Source of the DNA: GBS-DC sp964451985 | Lineage (GTDB): Bacteria > Armatimonadota > Fimbriimonadia > Fimbriimonadales > GBS-DC | Reading direction: 5' to 3' | Length of the DNA stretch: 24,133 bases | Assembly: GCA_964451985.1 (NCBI GenBank) | Contig: CAYVKB010000038.1 | Coordinates: 1 to 24,133 of the forward strand | In this document: one piece after another, positions 13,499 through 21,611 of the stretch | Layout of the letters: every line of letters starts with the position of its first letter | Numbering within the stretch: the stretch's first letter is position 1 | Notes under the pieces: model-generated | What the model saw: the letters and a program-made list of their open reading frames with translations, nothing else | The model's database searches: none | Told to the model about the DNA's origin: nothing | Made by a program: the position numbers and the translations under genes

Positions 13499-14914
13499 TT
13501 ATGCGTCGTAATACAGCGCGAACTCGTAGGGGTGCGGACGCAGGAGAATCGCGTCCACCTCTTTCACGCGCTTGTAGTCTAAGTAGGTTTCCAGCAGGTC
13601 GGGGGTGAACACGCCGCCGCGCATCAAGAACTCGTGGTCCTGTTCAAGGGCGTTCAGCGCGTCCGCGAGCGTCGGGGGCGTGGTCGGAATGCCCTTGCGC
13701 TCGTCAGGCGGCAGCTCGTAGAGGTCTTTGTCAATCGGGTCGGGCGGCATGATGCGATTCTGAATCCCATCGATGCCCGCCATTACCATTGCTGCGAATG
13801 CCAAGTAGGGATTAGCCGTCGGGTCAGGCGCGCGGAACTCGATGCGACGCGCTTTTGGACTGCTGGAGTAGGTCGGAATTCGGATGCACGCGCTGCGATT
13901 GCGCTGGCTGTATACAAGATTAATCGGCGCCTCGTAGCCGGGTACCAAACGGCGATAGGAGTTAGTGGTGGGCGCAGCGAACGCCAGAATCGCGGGCGCG
14001 TGCTTCAGGATGCCGCCAATATAATATAGCGCGGTCTCTGAAAGCATTGCGTAGCCCCGCTCATCGTAGAACAGGTTCTCGCCGCTCTTCCAGAGGCTCT
14101 GGTGCGTGTGCATGCCCGAACCGTTGTCCTGAAACACAGGCTTGGGCATGAACGTCGCTGTGTAGCCATTCCGCGCTGCAACGTTCCGAATTACATACTT
14201 ATACAGCTGCACCTTGTCGGCGATGCGCACGAGCGTATCGAACTTGATGTCGATCTCCGCCTGCCCTGCCGCGCCGACCTCGTGGTGCTGCACTTCCACG
14301 TCGATGCCGACCTGCTGCAGGGTGAGCATCATCTCGGTGCGCAAGTCTTGCAGGGTATCGGCAGGTGGGCAGGGGAAGTAGCCGCCCTTTAGGCGCATCT
14401 TGTGCCCCAGGTTCGGGGTCTCCTCGCGCCCGGTGTTCCACTCCGCCTCGTCCGAGTCGATATAGTAATAGCCAAAGTGCGCGCCCTGCGCATACCGCAC
14501 ATCGTTGAACACATAGAATTCCACTTCGGGTCCGAAGTAGGCGGTGTCGGCGATGCCCGATGAGCGTAGGTAGGTCTCCGCCTTCTGTGCCACATAACGC
14601 GGGTCGCGCGTGTACCGCTCGCGCGTGAGCGGGTCAACTACATTACAGATGATGCTGACGGTAGGCACTTCGGGGAACGGATCCATAAACACAGTTTCGG
14701 GGTCGGGTAGCAGCAGCATGTCGGAGACGTTGATGGACTGGAAGCCGCGGATGGAGGAGCCGTCGAAACCGATGCCCTCCTCGAACATCTCTTCGGTGAA
14801 CGCCTCGATGGGCATCGAGAAGTGATGCCACATGCCGAACAGATCGGTAAATTTAACGTCGACCACACGCGCGTTATGCTCGCGCGCGAACTGTATCGCT
14901 TCGCGTGGACTCAT
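13499..14914 (-). CDS. glnA: Glutamine synthetase, type I
   Basis: A 471-residue GSI enzyme joining ammonia and glutamate with ATP. Family marks in order: the Asp50-type loop GIGFDGSS (47-54), GPEVEFYVFN metal ligands (128-137), GQAEIDIKF (217-225), the ATP-binding stretch MPKPVFQDNGSGMHTHQSLW (256-275), NRSACIRIP (339-347) and RIEFRAPDPTANPY (357-370). KDLYELPPDE holds Tyr399 where GSI-beta enzymes are adenylylated, so control by GlnE is possible; GlnE is not in the window. AGGAGG lies seven bases before the ATG at 14914. An in-frame extension to 15046 lacks family similarity and lies in the leader. A consensus -10 at 15092 implies a leader of about 170 bases, room for further control. Confidence 0.96.
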   Translation of the reverse strand: MSPREAIQFAREHNARVVDVKFTDLFGMWHHFSMPIEAFTEEMFEEGIGFDGSSIRGFQSINVSDMLLLPDPETVFMDPFPEVPTVSIICNVVDPLTRERYTRDPRYVAQKAETYLRSSGIADTAYFGPEVEFYVFNDVRYAQGAHFGYYYIDSDEAEWNTGREETPNLGHKMRLKGGYFPCPPADTLQDLRTEMMLTLQQVGIDVEVQHHEVGAAGQAEIDIKFDTLVRIADKVQLYKYVIRNVAARNGYTATFMPKPVFQDNGSGMHTHQSLWKSGENLFYDERGYAMLSETALYYIGGILKHAPAILAFAAPTTNSYRRLVPGYEAPINLVYSQRNRSACIRIPTYSSSPKARRIEFRAPDPTANPYLAFAAMVMAGIDGIQNRIMPPDPIDKDLYELPPDERKGIPTTPPTLADALNALEQDHEFLMRGGVFTPDLLETYLDYKRVKEVDAILLRPHPYEFALYYDA

Positions 14915-15224
14915 AGTAAGCCTCCTGTGATAGATTTTGAGTTTCTGGCGGGTTGCCAGTAGGTGCGCTCGCGGTTGAGCGCGTTCTGAGGCGGCGTCGT
15001 TGCCGACAGGTGCGGGCAACCGAGCGACGCGATAGGAGGTCTGCATGCACCGTTGCGCTGCAGTGAGGCGCGTCCGCGCGGTTCGATGAATATTATACTC
15101 GATAGGAGCGGAAAATGCAAGGGGCAGTTTACTGGGTTATCTTTTTACGCAATCGCTCCGCTGCCCGTTCGGCTTGGGTTACCATGCGCTGGAAGGTGGA
15201 CACCTAATGATATTGCCCTGCGAA
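14915..15224. other. glnA leader and gap to ispH, no gene seen
   Basis: 310 bases. The half nearer glnA is the predicted transcribed leader (about 15085-14915), GC-rich with several short inverted matches, but no RNA family I recognise. The half nearer ispH (15121-15224) has no clear terminator; a 24-codon frame there is too short to support. Confidence 0.5.
15092..15120 (-). promoter_or_regulatory. glnA promoter
   Basis: On the minus strand TTGCAT (15120-15115) and TATAAT (15097-15092) are exactly 17 bases apart, a good housekeeping-sigma promoter about 178 bases before the glnA ATG. No sigma-54 GG/GC pair was noticed. Confidence 0.65.
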
Positions 15225-16178
15225 TCAAACCTTTCGTGCTGCGTGCGCTTGGGCAATCAGCGTGCGGGGGGGGATGAACTCTACATCTTCCTCCAGCACC
15301 TTCAGCGTCTCCACCGTGGCGTTGGGAGCATACTCCAGCAGTTTGCCGATAATCGCTTCTGTGGAACTTTCGGGCGTGGACGCGCCGCTAGTGATGCCTA
15401 TCACACGGGCTTGCTTTGTCCATTCGGGGGATACCTCCTCTGGCTCCAGCAGCAAGTAGGCAGGCACGCCTTGCGACTCCGCAACCTCGCGCAGGCGGTT
15501 CGAGTTGCTGCTGGTGGTGCTGCCCACCACCAGCACTATGTCGCTCTGTTTAGCGAGGGCTTTCACGGCGGTCTGGCGGTTCGTGGTGGCGTAGCAGATG
15601 TCCTCTTTTTTAGGCAGCTCCAGGTGCGGGAATCGGCGACGCAGCACAGTTAGGATCTGGTTCACTTCGTCCACGCTGAGGGTGGTCTGCGTGGCGACAG
15701 CGAGTGGGACGCCTGTGGGGGGCTGCACCGTTTCGGCTTCTTCGATGTTGTCAATCAGCGTAATCTGTTCGGGTGCGTGTCCCGTGCTGCCCTGCGCCTC
15801 TACATGCCCTCGATGCCCGATATACAGAATGTGATACCCCTGTCGGGCGAATCGCGTAATTTCGCGGTGCACTTTACTTACCAGCGGGCAGGTAGCGTCC
15901 ACTACGTTCAGGTTTCGTGCCTTCGCCTGCTCGCGCACAGCGGGCGAGACCCCGTGCGCGCTGAACACCACATTCGAGCCTTCAGGCACGTCATCGAGGT
16001 CTTCCACGAAAATCACGCCGCGCCGTTCGAACGAGCGTACTACATGCTCGTTATGTACAATCGCGTGGCGCACATAGAGGGGTGCACCAAACGCTTCCAG
16101 CGCGAGGTCGACGACCTCAATCGCGTACGCCACGCCCGCACAGAAGCCACGCGGCGCCGCCAGCAAGATTTTTTCCAT
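15225..16178 (-). CDS. ispH: 4-Hydroxy-3-methylbut-2-enyl diphosphate reductase
   Basis: IspH (LytB), 317 residues, the last enzyme of the MEP pathway, reducing HMBPP to IPP and DMAPP with a [4Fe-4S] cluster. The three cluster cysteines are C13 (APRGFCAGV), C97 (VDATCPLV) and C195 (KEDICYATTN). Substrate residues seen are VHNEHVV (H42), SAHGVSP (H75), GHRGHVEAQG (H125, catalytic E127), TQTTLS (163-168) and the TSSNSNRL and GASTPES phosphate loops. The usual GHPE reads GHVE, a mild change. Length is normal. There is no Shine-Dalgarno; TACACT sits seven bases before the ATG, again pointing to a leaderless mRNA. It diverges from the beta-propeller gene. Confidence 0.96.
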   Translation of the reverse strand: MEKILLAAPRGFCAGVAYAIEVVDLALEAFGAPLYVRHAIVHNEHVVRSFERRGVIFVEDLDDVPEGSNVVFSAHGVSPAVREQAKARNLNVVDATCPLVSKVHREITRFARQGYHILYIGHRGHVEAQGSTGHAPEQITLIDNIEEAETVQPPTGVPLAVATQTTLSVDEVNQILTVLRRRFPHLELPKKEDICYATTNRQTAVKALAKQSDIVLVVGSTTSSNSNRLREVAESQGVPAYLLLEPEEVSPEWTKQARVIGITSGASTPESSTEAIIGKLLEYAPNATVETLKVLEEDVEFIPPRTLIAQAHAARKV

Positions 16179-16185
16179 CGCCTAA

Positions 16186-16191
16186 AGTGTA
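16186..16191 (-). promoter_or_regulatory. Candidate -10 box for a leaderless ispH mRNA
   Basis: TACACT on the minus strand (16191-16186), seven bases before the ispH ATG, with no ribosome site between. No -35 was recognised. Confidence 0.4.
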
Positions 16192-16242
16192 CCCGACCAC
16201 GATTTTCGTAAAACTGACAGGCGCATCAGAGCGAAAATAGTG

Positions 16243-16248
16243 TATAAT
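16243..16248 (+). promoter_or_regulatory. -10 box for the beta-propeller/dockerin gene
   Basis: A perfect TATAAT directly preceded by TG lies 25 bases before the start codon. No consensus -35 was found at 16-18 bases; CTGACA at 16214-16219 is 23 bases away. Confidence 0.5.
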
Positions 16249-16272
16249 AGGTACGCTGGAAAGGAGCCAATT

Positions 16273-17823
16273 ATGCGAACGATAGTGATGCTGGGGCTGA
16301 GCCTCGGTTTGGGGATAACAAGCGGCTGGGCGCAATTGCAGCCGAACGCGCCGTGGCCCGCACTGGGTAGAGACTATCAGAACACGCGCCGCACGACTCA
16401 AGGCGCGCCCACAAACGGCAGTATTCGCTGGAACTATAACGCAAATAGTCGCTCGCTCTCCTCACCGGTGATTTCAGCGGACGGCACGATTTACTTTGGC
16501 GCGACGAACGGCGTGCATGCCGTGCGCCCGAACGGACAGCAACGTTGGCGCTGGTTCGCAGGCTATTCGGCGGCGACCAGCACGCCCGCCATCGGCGCAG
16601 ACGGCACAGTCTATGCCTTAGTGAACCCCAACGATGCTATCCTCGTTGCGCTGAACCCTACCAACGGAACTCTTCTTTGGAGTCTGTATTTAGGTGGAAC
16701 GAATGTCATCTCCTCACCCGCCATCGGTCCCGATGGACGCATCTATGTGACCAACGGTGAGATTCCAGGCGGCTATCTGTATTGTGTGAACCCTGACGGC
16801 ACGCTGGCATGGCGGCTCTATCTGGATACGGAGGCGAATAGCACGCCCTGCTTTGACGCCAATGGAAATATCTACGTCGGCTCGGCGCGACACCTGAACG
16901 CGATTAACCCCAACGGAACCTTCCGCTGGCGCGTGCCCGTGTTTTACCCCGTGCAAGGCTCGATTGGGCGGTGGGATACGCGCCTGTTCTTCGGCTCGTG
17001 GGACGGCGTGTTCCGCAGCGCGAACCTGTCGGGTGTTGTTCAGTGGACAGCTGCAATGAATGCAACAGTGGAGGCAGGCGTTGCGCTAACGAATGACCGC
17101 GTTTACTTAACCCACACGGGCGGCGAACTACGGGCGCATTCACACACCGGCTCACTGCTGTGGCGTCATTCAGGCACTTACCGCGGAAGCACACCTGCTG
17201 TCGGCGCGGACGGTGTAGTCTACGCTGTAGGTAGCAGCGGCAGCACGCTTAATGCTCTGGCTCCGTCTAATGGACTGGTACGCTGGACAGCCTCAATTGG
17301 CACATCGAACTGGTATGCTTCGCCTGCAATTGGCGCAGATGGCACAGTCTATGTGGTCAACGGCGATGGACGCCTGACTGCCTTCGGACCGCTGAGCGGT
17401 TTCCTATGGGCAGGTGGCGATGTGGATGGCTGGGAAGGCGACTACGAGGGACGCAGCGCGGTGGTGCAGTTTTATCAAGACGACGAACTGAAATACGAAA
17501 TAGTCGCCTCCGTGAACCACGATGGCGTCGTGGAGCTGAGCGAGACGCCCGTCGGCGTGCATGATGTGAAAATCCGCATCCACAACTCGCTCTTTGGGCG
17601 TGTCTCGAACGTGCGACTGGAAGCCAATCAAGCCGCGCAGGTTCAGGTGCGCCTGCCTAATGGCGATGTGGACGGCAATAACATGGTCGACGACGCCGAC
17701 CTGCTCTATATCTTGCTCAGCTTTGGCAGCCTTGCGCCAGAGTATGACCTGAATGGCGATAACATCATTGACGATTCCGACCTGCTGATTGTGCTGTTCA
17801 ATTTCGGCATGATTGGCGAGTGA
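16273..17823 (+). CDS. Secreted PQQ-like beta-propeller protein with dockerin-like C-terminus
   Basis: A 516-residue exported protein. The signal peptide is residues 1-19 (cleavage GWA/Q). About 30-385 form a beta-propeller of PQQ/outer-membrane-assembly type, with recurring blades such as SPVISADGTIYFGATNGVHA, TPAIGADGTVYALV, SPAIGPDGRIYVTNGE and SPAIGADGTVYVVNGDGRL. An Ig-like or CBM-like linker follows (GDVDGWEGDYEGRSAVVQFY, then VGVHDVKIRIHNSLFG). The last 55 residues hold two EF-hand modules, DVDGNNMVDDADLLYILLSFG and DLNGDNIIDDSDLLIVLFNFG, kin to those of the secreted protein at 4341-5375. Without visible catalytic residues it is more likely a binding or surface protein than a PQQ enzyme. 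AAGGAG lies six bases before the ATG at 16273. A terminator-like hairpin follows. Confidence 0.82.
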   Translation: MRTIVMLGLSLGLGITSGWAQLQPNAPWPALGRDYQNTRRTTQGAPTNGSIRWNYNANSRSLSSPVISADGTIYFGATNGVHAVRPNGQQRWRWFAGYSAATSTPAIGADGTVYALVNPNDAILVALNPTNGTLLWSLYLGGTNVISSPAIGPDGRIYVTNGEIPGGYLYCVNPDGTLAWRLYLDTEANSTPCFDANGNIYVGSARHLNAINPNGTFRWRVPVFYPVQGSIGRWDTRLFFGSWDGVFRSANLSGVVQWTAAMNATVEAGVALTNDRVYLTHTGGELRAHSHTGSLLWRHSGTYRGSTPAVGADGVVYAVGSSGSTLNALAPSNGLVRWTASIGTSNWYASPAIGADGTVYVVNGDGRLTAFGPLSGFLWAGGDVDGWEGDYEGRSAVVQFYQDDELKYEIVASVNHDGVVELSETPVGVHDVKIRIHNSLFGRVSNVRLEANQAAQVQVRLPNGDVDGNNMVDDADLLYILLSFGSLAPEYDLNGDNIIDDSDLLIVLFNFGMIGE

Positions 17824-17847
17824 TCGAAACAGGCTACAGTAGAGCGA

Positions 17848-17921
17848 GGGTGGGAACTTCGTCCGTAGGTTCGCGTACAGCGAGGTGCGCACTCGTAGGG
17901 TGCAGCTCCCACCCAATTTTT
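17848..17921 (+). terminator. Long hairpin with T-tract after the beta-propeller gene
   Basis: GGGTGGGAACT (17848-17858) pairs with AGCTCCCACCC (17904-17914) with one A-C mismatch; the 45-base loop can itself fold. AATTTTT follows directly. It reads as a terminator, but its size also fits a dispersed palindromic repeat. Confidence 0.6.
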
Positions 17922-17945
17922 CACTTTCTCAACCTTCGCTGCACA

Positions 17946-17951
17946 TATAAT
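17946..17951 (+). promoter_or_regulatory. -10 box (TATAAT) for the acetyltransferase gene
   Basis: A perfect TATAAT, 84 bases before the GTG at 18035 and just after the terminator. The -35 region is weak. Confidence 0.4.
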
Positions 17952-18034
17952 ATGGGAAGAGGATGGTTCGAGGCGCACTGCGCAGGCAAAACTGAGTACG
18001 GGTTTCACAGCGTGGATGGAAGAATCTATCCATA

Positions 18035-19294
18035 GTGAGCCTGATAACGAGCGACCCGATGTTCTGGCGGCGAGCGGAGACCGAAGCACGGCGCATCACG
18101 CCCGAAGAGTCCGAATGGTTCCTACGTGTGCTTTGCAGCGGGTTCGGGCTGGATATCAGTTCGGCACGGCGATTTTTCTACGACGACCCGTATTTTGAGG
18201 TGAACCAGCGGTGGGGGCTGTGGTTGCATGAGGATGCCCAACCGACGCTGGTCTCAATCCTTACTGCTATTCCCCTCACCATACGAATCGGGGCGCGCTA
18301 TGTGGATTGTTTCGGGATTGCGGGTGTGGCGACCTTGCCCGACTATCGGCGGCGGGGCTTCGCGGCGGAGCTGCTCAAGCGCGTCCTGCGTCGCCTGTAC
18401 GCGGAACGCGCACCTCTGGCAATTCTACAAGCCTTCAATCACGAGTTCTATCGCAAGCTGGGCTGGGAGACGGTGGGCACAGCGGCGCAGGCGCGGTTCA
18501 GCCCCAAACAGCTCCCTCGCTACCCCGCGCCTCCACTCCGACGCGCCCAACCTCACGAGTACGAAGCTGTGATGAACCTGCACGCACACTACGGTGTCCA
18601 ACGCACAGGCAGCCTACTGCGCGACGAGCGACGCTGGGATTACCTGTTCTGGAACTTGCCAAACCTATGGCTCTATGAGCATGTAGGACAGATCGAAGGC
18701 TACCTGATTTACGATTTTCTCGATTCGGGCTGGACACTGCGCGTGCGCGAGATGCTCTGGAGCAGCGAGCGCGCTCGTCGCGCAATCCTGAGCTGGCTGG
18801 CGTCGAACGGGGAGTCGGTACAGCAGGTAGAGGTACAGTTACCCCTAAGCGATCTTGCAGGACTAGAGATTCTGGGTTGGAACGCGCCGCCCACCGAGCC
18901 AACCGAGCCGTTCTACACCGTGCAGGTGTTGCCGAACTTTATGGCGCGTCCCGTGCACGCGCCCACGCTATTGCAGACGCTGTGGCAAGGTACGCCCGTG
19001 CCCGACGGATTTACCCCGTTCAACCTGCGCGTGCGCGACCGCGTGATTACTGCCCGCGAGGATGTGATAGGCGTATGCGCCGCTGGCGACGCCGTACAGG
19101 CAGGTGAGCCGTTGCCCGACGCACCACGAATCACGCTTGCACCCACTACACTGGCGTTGCTGGTGTTTGGCACACTGAGTGCGCCCGAACTGCACGCCCG
19201 ACGGCTCCTGCACGCATCCGAAAACCTGCTGCCCACCCTCGACGCACTATTTCCTGAACGCCAGCCGTGCCTGACACCGATAGACTACTTTTAA
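18035..19294 (+). CDS. Eis-like GNAT N-acetyltransferase
   Basis: A 419-residue protein with the tripartite Eis layout: an N-terminal GNAT domain with the acetyl-CoA loop GVATLPDYRRRGFAAELL (97-114), a second degenerate GNAT domain (about 165-290) and a C-terminal SCP2-like domain (about 300-419). The tyrosine of NHEFYRKLGWE (Y139) matches the general acid of Eis, and the chain ends in DYF, as in relatives whose C-terminal carboxylate acts as catalytic base. Eis enzymes acetylate amines such as aminoglycosides or protein lysines; the natural substrate here is unknown. The start is GTG at 18035, with no good ribosome site; ATG at 18059 is possible. Its TAA overlaps the stop of the opposite dioxygenase gene. 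Confidence 0.85.
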   Translation: MSLITSDPMFWRRAETEARRITPEESEWFLRVLCSGFGLDISSARRFFYDDPYFEVNQRWGLWLHEDAQPTLVSILTAIPLTIRIGARYVDCFGIAGVATLPDYRRRGFAAELLKRVLRRLYAERAPLAILQAFNHEFYRKLGWETVGTAAQARFSPKQLPRYPAPPLRRAQPHEYEAVMNLHAHYGVQRTGSLLRDERRWDYLFWNLPNLWLYEHVGQIEGYLIYDFLDSGWTLRVREMLWSSERARRAILSWLASNGESVQQVEVQLPLSDLAGLEILGWNAPPTEPTEPFYTVQVLPNFMARPVHAPTLLQTLWQGTPVPDGFTPFNLRVRDRVITAREDVIGVCAAGDAVQAGEPLPDAPRITLAPTTLALLVFGTLSAPELHARRLLHASENLLPTLDALFPERQPCLTPIDYF

Positions 19295-20256
19295 CTCATC
19301 CCCATAGTCCCGTCCACATCGCCCATCATGCGGGGCGGGAGCGCGCCATCCGCAGGAGGTTGGTACAAATTCACGGGCGTTCCAAACGGTGGTGTCGCGA
19401 ATGGTAAGTGCGTGCTGCCTCGCGCCAGGATATGCTTGTAGTTCGCGCTGTCGCCCTCATAGGGCGCGCCGTGGTTCCACGGTACCCAAGACCGCGCGTT
19501 GCAATAATGGCACACGAACGCTCTGCGCCAGCGGTCTACCGTGCGATTCGGATAGGAACGGTGCAGGAGATGCCCTTCGAAAAACAGCACATCGCCCGCC
19601 TCCATCAGCACGGGGATCGGCGGCGGGTACTTGCGCACGACTTGAGTTAATGTGTTGACCTCATCGTCCAGGTGGCTCGCGTTCTCGATTTCGTGCAGGT
19701 CGTCGAAAGCGTTCGCAGCGTGCACATGTCCGTGGGCGTTGTTCACAGGCGGGTAGATGGGTTCGCAGTGCGAGCCAGGAACCACCCACAGACAGCCGTT
19801 CTCCTCGACGGCAGGTTCTAAGGCAAGCCAGGCACCTATGAGCGTGTCGGGGTAAGTGGTAATGTAGTACGAATCCTGATGCCAGCCCTGCCCGCCTGTG
19901 CCCGGCGGGTTGTGGAACAGCATCGTCTGCAACGCCAGCACATCAGGTCCGATAATCGCCTCCAGCACATCAAGAATGCGCGGATGCAGCAAGCCCCACT
20001 CAGCAACGGGGTCGATCCAGTGCAACTGGTGTGCGCGTGTACCCTTCGCTACCTGCGCCAGCGACGCCTTCTCGGATTGGATGGGCACTGTATCCGCCTC
20101 CCAACGCTGTATCGCCCACTCGCGCAGGCGGTTCACATCGCCTTCAGGTACAAGCCCCGCGATCTTCAGATACCCCTCGCGCCGATACTGCACATACTCG
20201 TCGACTTTGACCTTGTAGCGGTCGGGACGCTCCACTGCTAGGGGAAGATAGGACAT
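19291..20256 (-). CDS. Phytanoyl-CoA dioxygenase (PhyH) family protein
   Basis: A 321-residue Fe(II)/2-oxoglutarate oxygenase-like protein. The jelly-roll ligands are visible: HQD in GQGWHQDSYYITTYP (H126, D128) and the distal His in EGHLLHRSYPN (H232), with an Arg pair at 243-245 near the place of the 2-oxoglutarate anchor. ENGCLWVVPGSH is also typical. The family hydroxylates diverse small molecules; the substrate is not predictable. The ATG at 20256 fits the family start; a frame to 20508 would cover the promoter of the neighbour. No close Shine-Dalgarno is present, and TCTAAT sits six bases before the ATG. It diverges from the alcohol dehydrogenase and ends four bases into the acetyltransferase. 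Confidence 0.87.
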   Translation of the reverse strand: MSYLPLAVERPDRYKVKVDEYVQYRREGYLKIAGLVPEGDVNRLREWAIQRWEADTVPIQSEKASLAQVAKGTRAHQLHWIDPVAEWGLLHPRILDVLEAIIGPDVLALQTMLFHNPPGTGGQGWHQDSYYITTYPDTLIGAWLALEPAVEENGCLWVVPGSHCEPIYPPVNNAHGHVHAANAFDDLHEIENASHLDDEVNTLTQVVRKYPPPIPVLMEAGDVLFFEGHLLHRSYPNRTVDRWRRAFVCHYCNARSWVPWNHGAPYEGDSANYKHILARGSTHLPFATPPFGTPVNLYQPPADGALPPRMMGDVDGTMGMS

Positions 20257-20262
20257 AGCGAA

Positions 20263-20268
20263 ATTAGA
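20263..20268 (-). promoter_or_regulatory. Candidate -10 box for a leaderless dioxygenase mRNA
   Basis: TCTAAT on the minus strand (20268-20263), six bases before the ATG. It lies in the 133-base divergent region shared with the alcohol dehydrogenase. Weakest of the four putative leaderless starts. Confidence 0.3.
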
Positions 20269-20389
20269 TTCCCTCGCCGTGAGTGAATTCCTGTATTTGC
20301 ACACAAACCGCCAAGAGAAATGCATACCCACCCAGTCGCGTGTGTATTCAGCAGGAATCGTCGGGCGCATAACGAATCTTGCACTCGCC

Positions 20390-21607
20390 ATGCTACGCAC
20401 CATCTTCGGCTTCGAGATGCCGACGCGCCTACTGTTTGGACAGGGCGCTGTGGAGAATCTGGGTTTTGAGTGCAGTTTGAACGGTTGGGCGAGCGCGTTA
20501 ATCGTCACGGACGAGGGCGTCCATCGCGCGGGGCTGACGCAGTCTGTGGAGGCGCAGCTGCAAGCGCAGGGCGTGCGCTACGAAGTGTATCCAGGCGTCG
20601 TACCGAACCCCACGATTGAGAGCATCGAGGCGGCGGTTCCCCAAGCACAGGACAAGGACGCCCTAATCGCCGTTGGGGGCGGTAGCGTGATGGACAGCGC
20701 GAAGCTGATTAACGCGCTCCGTACGCACGGCGGGCGCGTGCGCGACTACGAAGGCACGGACACCGTGCCCGCGCCGTGTAAGCCGTTGATTGCCATCCCC
20801 ACCACTGCAGGCACGGGCAGCGAGGTGACCTACATCGCGATGTTTACGGATGTGGATAAGCGTCAGAAAATGCCTGTGCTGAGTCGCCACCTCGCGCCCC
20901 ACTTGGCGATTGTGGACCCCGAAATGACGCGCAACCTACCCCCCGCTGCTACTGCCCAAACAGGCTTGGATGCGCTCACCCATGCCATCGAGGCAGTTGT
21001 GGATGTCCAGGCAAACCCGTACTCCGATATGCTGGCGTTCGAGGCGATACGGCTAATTACCCGCTACCTGCCTCGCGCAGTAAACAACGGCGCAGAGGAT
21101 ATCGAGGCACGCGGCGCGATGGCGTTCGCCGCTACCATTGCAGGCGCGGCGTTCAACAACAGCATGGTCGGTCTCGCGCATGCGATGGCGCACGCGATTG
21201 GCGGTCTGTATAACCTGCCGCACGGCTTGTGCTGCGCGCTCGCGCTGCCCGTGGCGATGCACTTCAACTTGGAGAGCCAGCGCGCCCGCTTCGAGCAAAT
21301 CGCACAAGTGATGGGCTACGCCCACATAGATACCGAAGTCGTACCGCTGCCCCATGCCATGATTCAGGGCGGCGTATGGGATAAAACCTTCACCGCTGAA
21401 GATGCCGTCCTGCGCGTGCGCCAGCTGATGAGCGAGGTGGCAATTCCTGCGCACCTGCTCGATATCGGCATAGAGGTCTCCGAAAGCGACCTGGAAACGC
21501 TGACCGACCTGACGCTTGCGGACGGCTCGATACTGTTCAACCCTATCCAACCGACGCGCGAGCAGGTGAAAGCGCTGCTGCGCCATATCGCAACCTACGC
21601 GGAGTAA
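20390..21607 (+). CDS. Iron-type alcohol dehydrogenase (group III)
   Basis: A 405-residue cytoplasmic NAD(P)-dependent dehydrogenase. The nucleotide loop is GGGSVMDSAK (96-105), with the typical AIPTTAGTGSEVT (135-147). The metal ligands fit D194 and H198 (TGLDALTHAIEA), H264 (GLAHAMAHAIGG) and H278 (LPHGLCCALALP). Members act on ethanol, butanol, 1,3-propanediol, lactaldehyde or maleylacetate; the substrate here is unknown. The ATG at 20390 agrees with the usual N-terminus (FGFEMPTRLLFGQGA); a GTG at 20279 would add 37 unlikely residues. No clear ribosome site was seen. Its last codons contain the ribosome site of the next gene, four bases away. Confidence 0.9.
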   Translation: MLRTIFGFEMPTRLLFGQGAVENLGFECSLNGWASALIVTDEGVHRAGLTQSVEAQLQAQGVRYEVYPGVVPNPTIESIEAAVPQAQDKDALIAVGGGSVMDSAKLINALRTHGGRVRDYEGTDTVPAPCKPLIAIPTTAGTGSEVTYIAMFTDVDKRQKMPVLSRHLAPHLAIVDPEMTRNLPPAATAQTGLDALTHAIEAVVDVQANPYSDMLAFEAIRLITRYLPRAVNNGAEDIEARGAMAFAATIAGAAFNNSMVGLAHAMAHAIGGLYNLPHGLCCALALPVAMHFNLESQRARFEQIAQVMGYAHIDTEVVPLPHAMIQGGVWDKTFTAEDAVLRVRQLMSEVAIPAHLLDIGIEVSESDLETLTDLTLADGSILFNPIQPTREQVKALLRHIATYAE

Positions 21608-21611
21608 ATCG

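Noticed and set aside
14915..15046. 44-residue extension of glutamine synthetase
   Set aside because: Type I enzymes start near the 14914 ATG, which has a strong ribosome site; the extension is leader sequence.
15140..15210. 24-codon minus-strand frame between ispH and the glnA promoter
   Set aside because: Very short, GTG start, no ribosome site, no recognisable product.
16273..17823. PQQ-dependent dehydrogenase
   Set aside because: Propeller blades are present, but the catalytic Asp/Glu, the disulphide ring and haem motifs of quinoprotein dehydrogenases are not seen.
17848..17914. tRNA-like cloverleaf (acceptor-like GGGTGGGA/TCCCACCC ends)
   Set aside because: Neither strand has a T-arm with TTCRA or a proper anticodon arm; a T-tract follows, so a terminator or repeat fits better.
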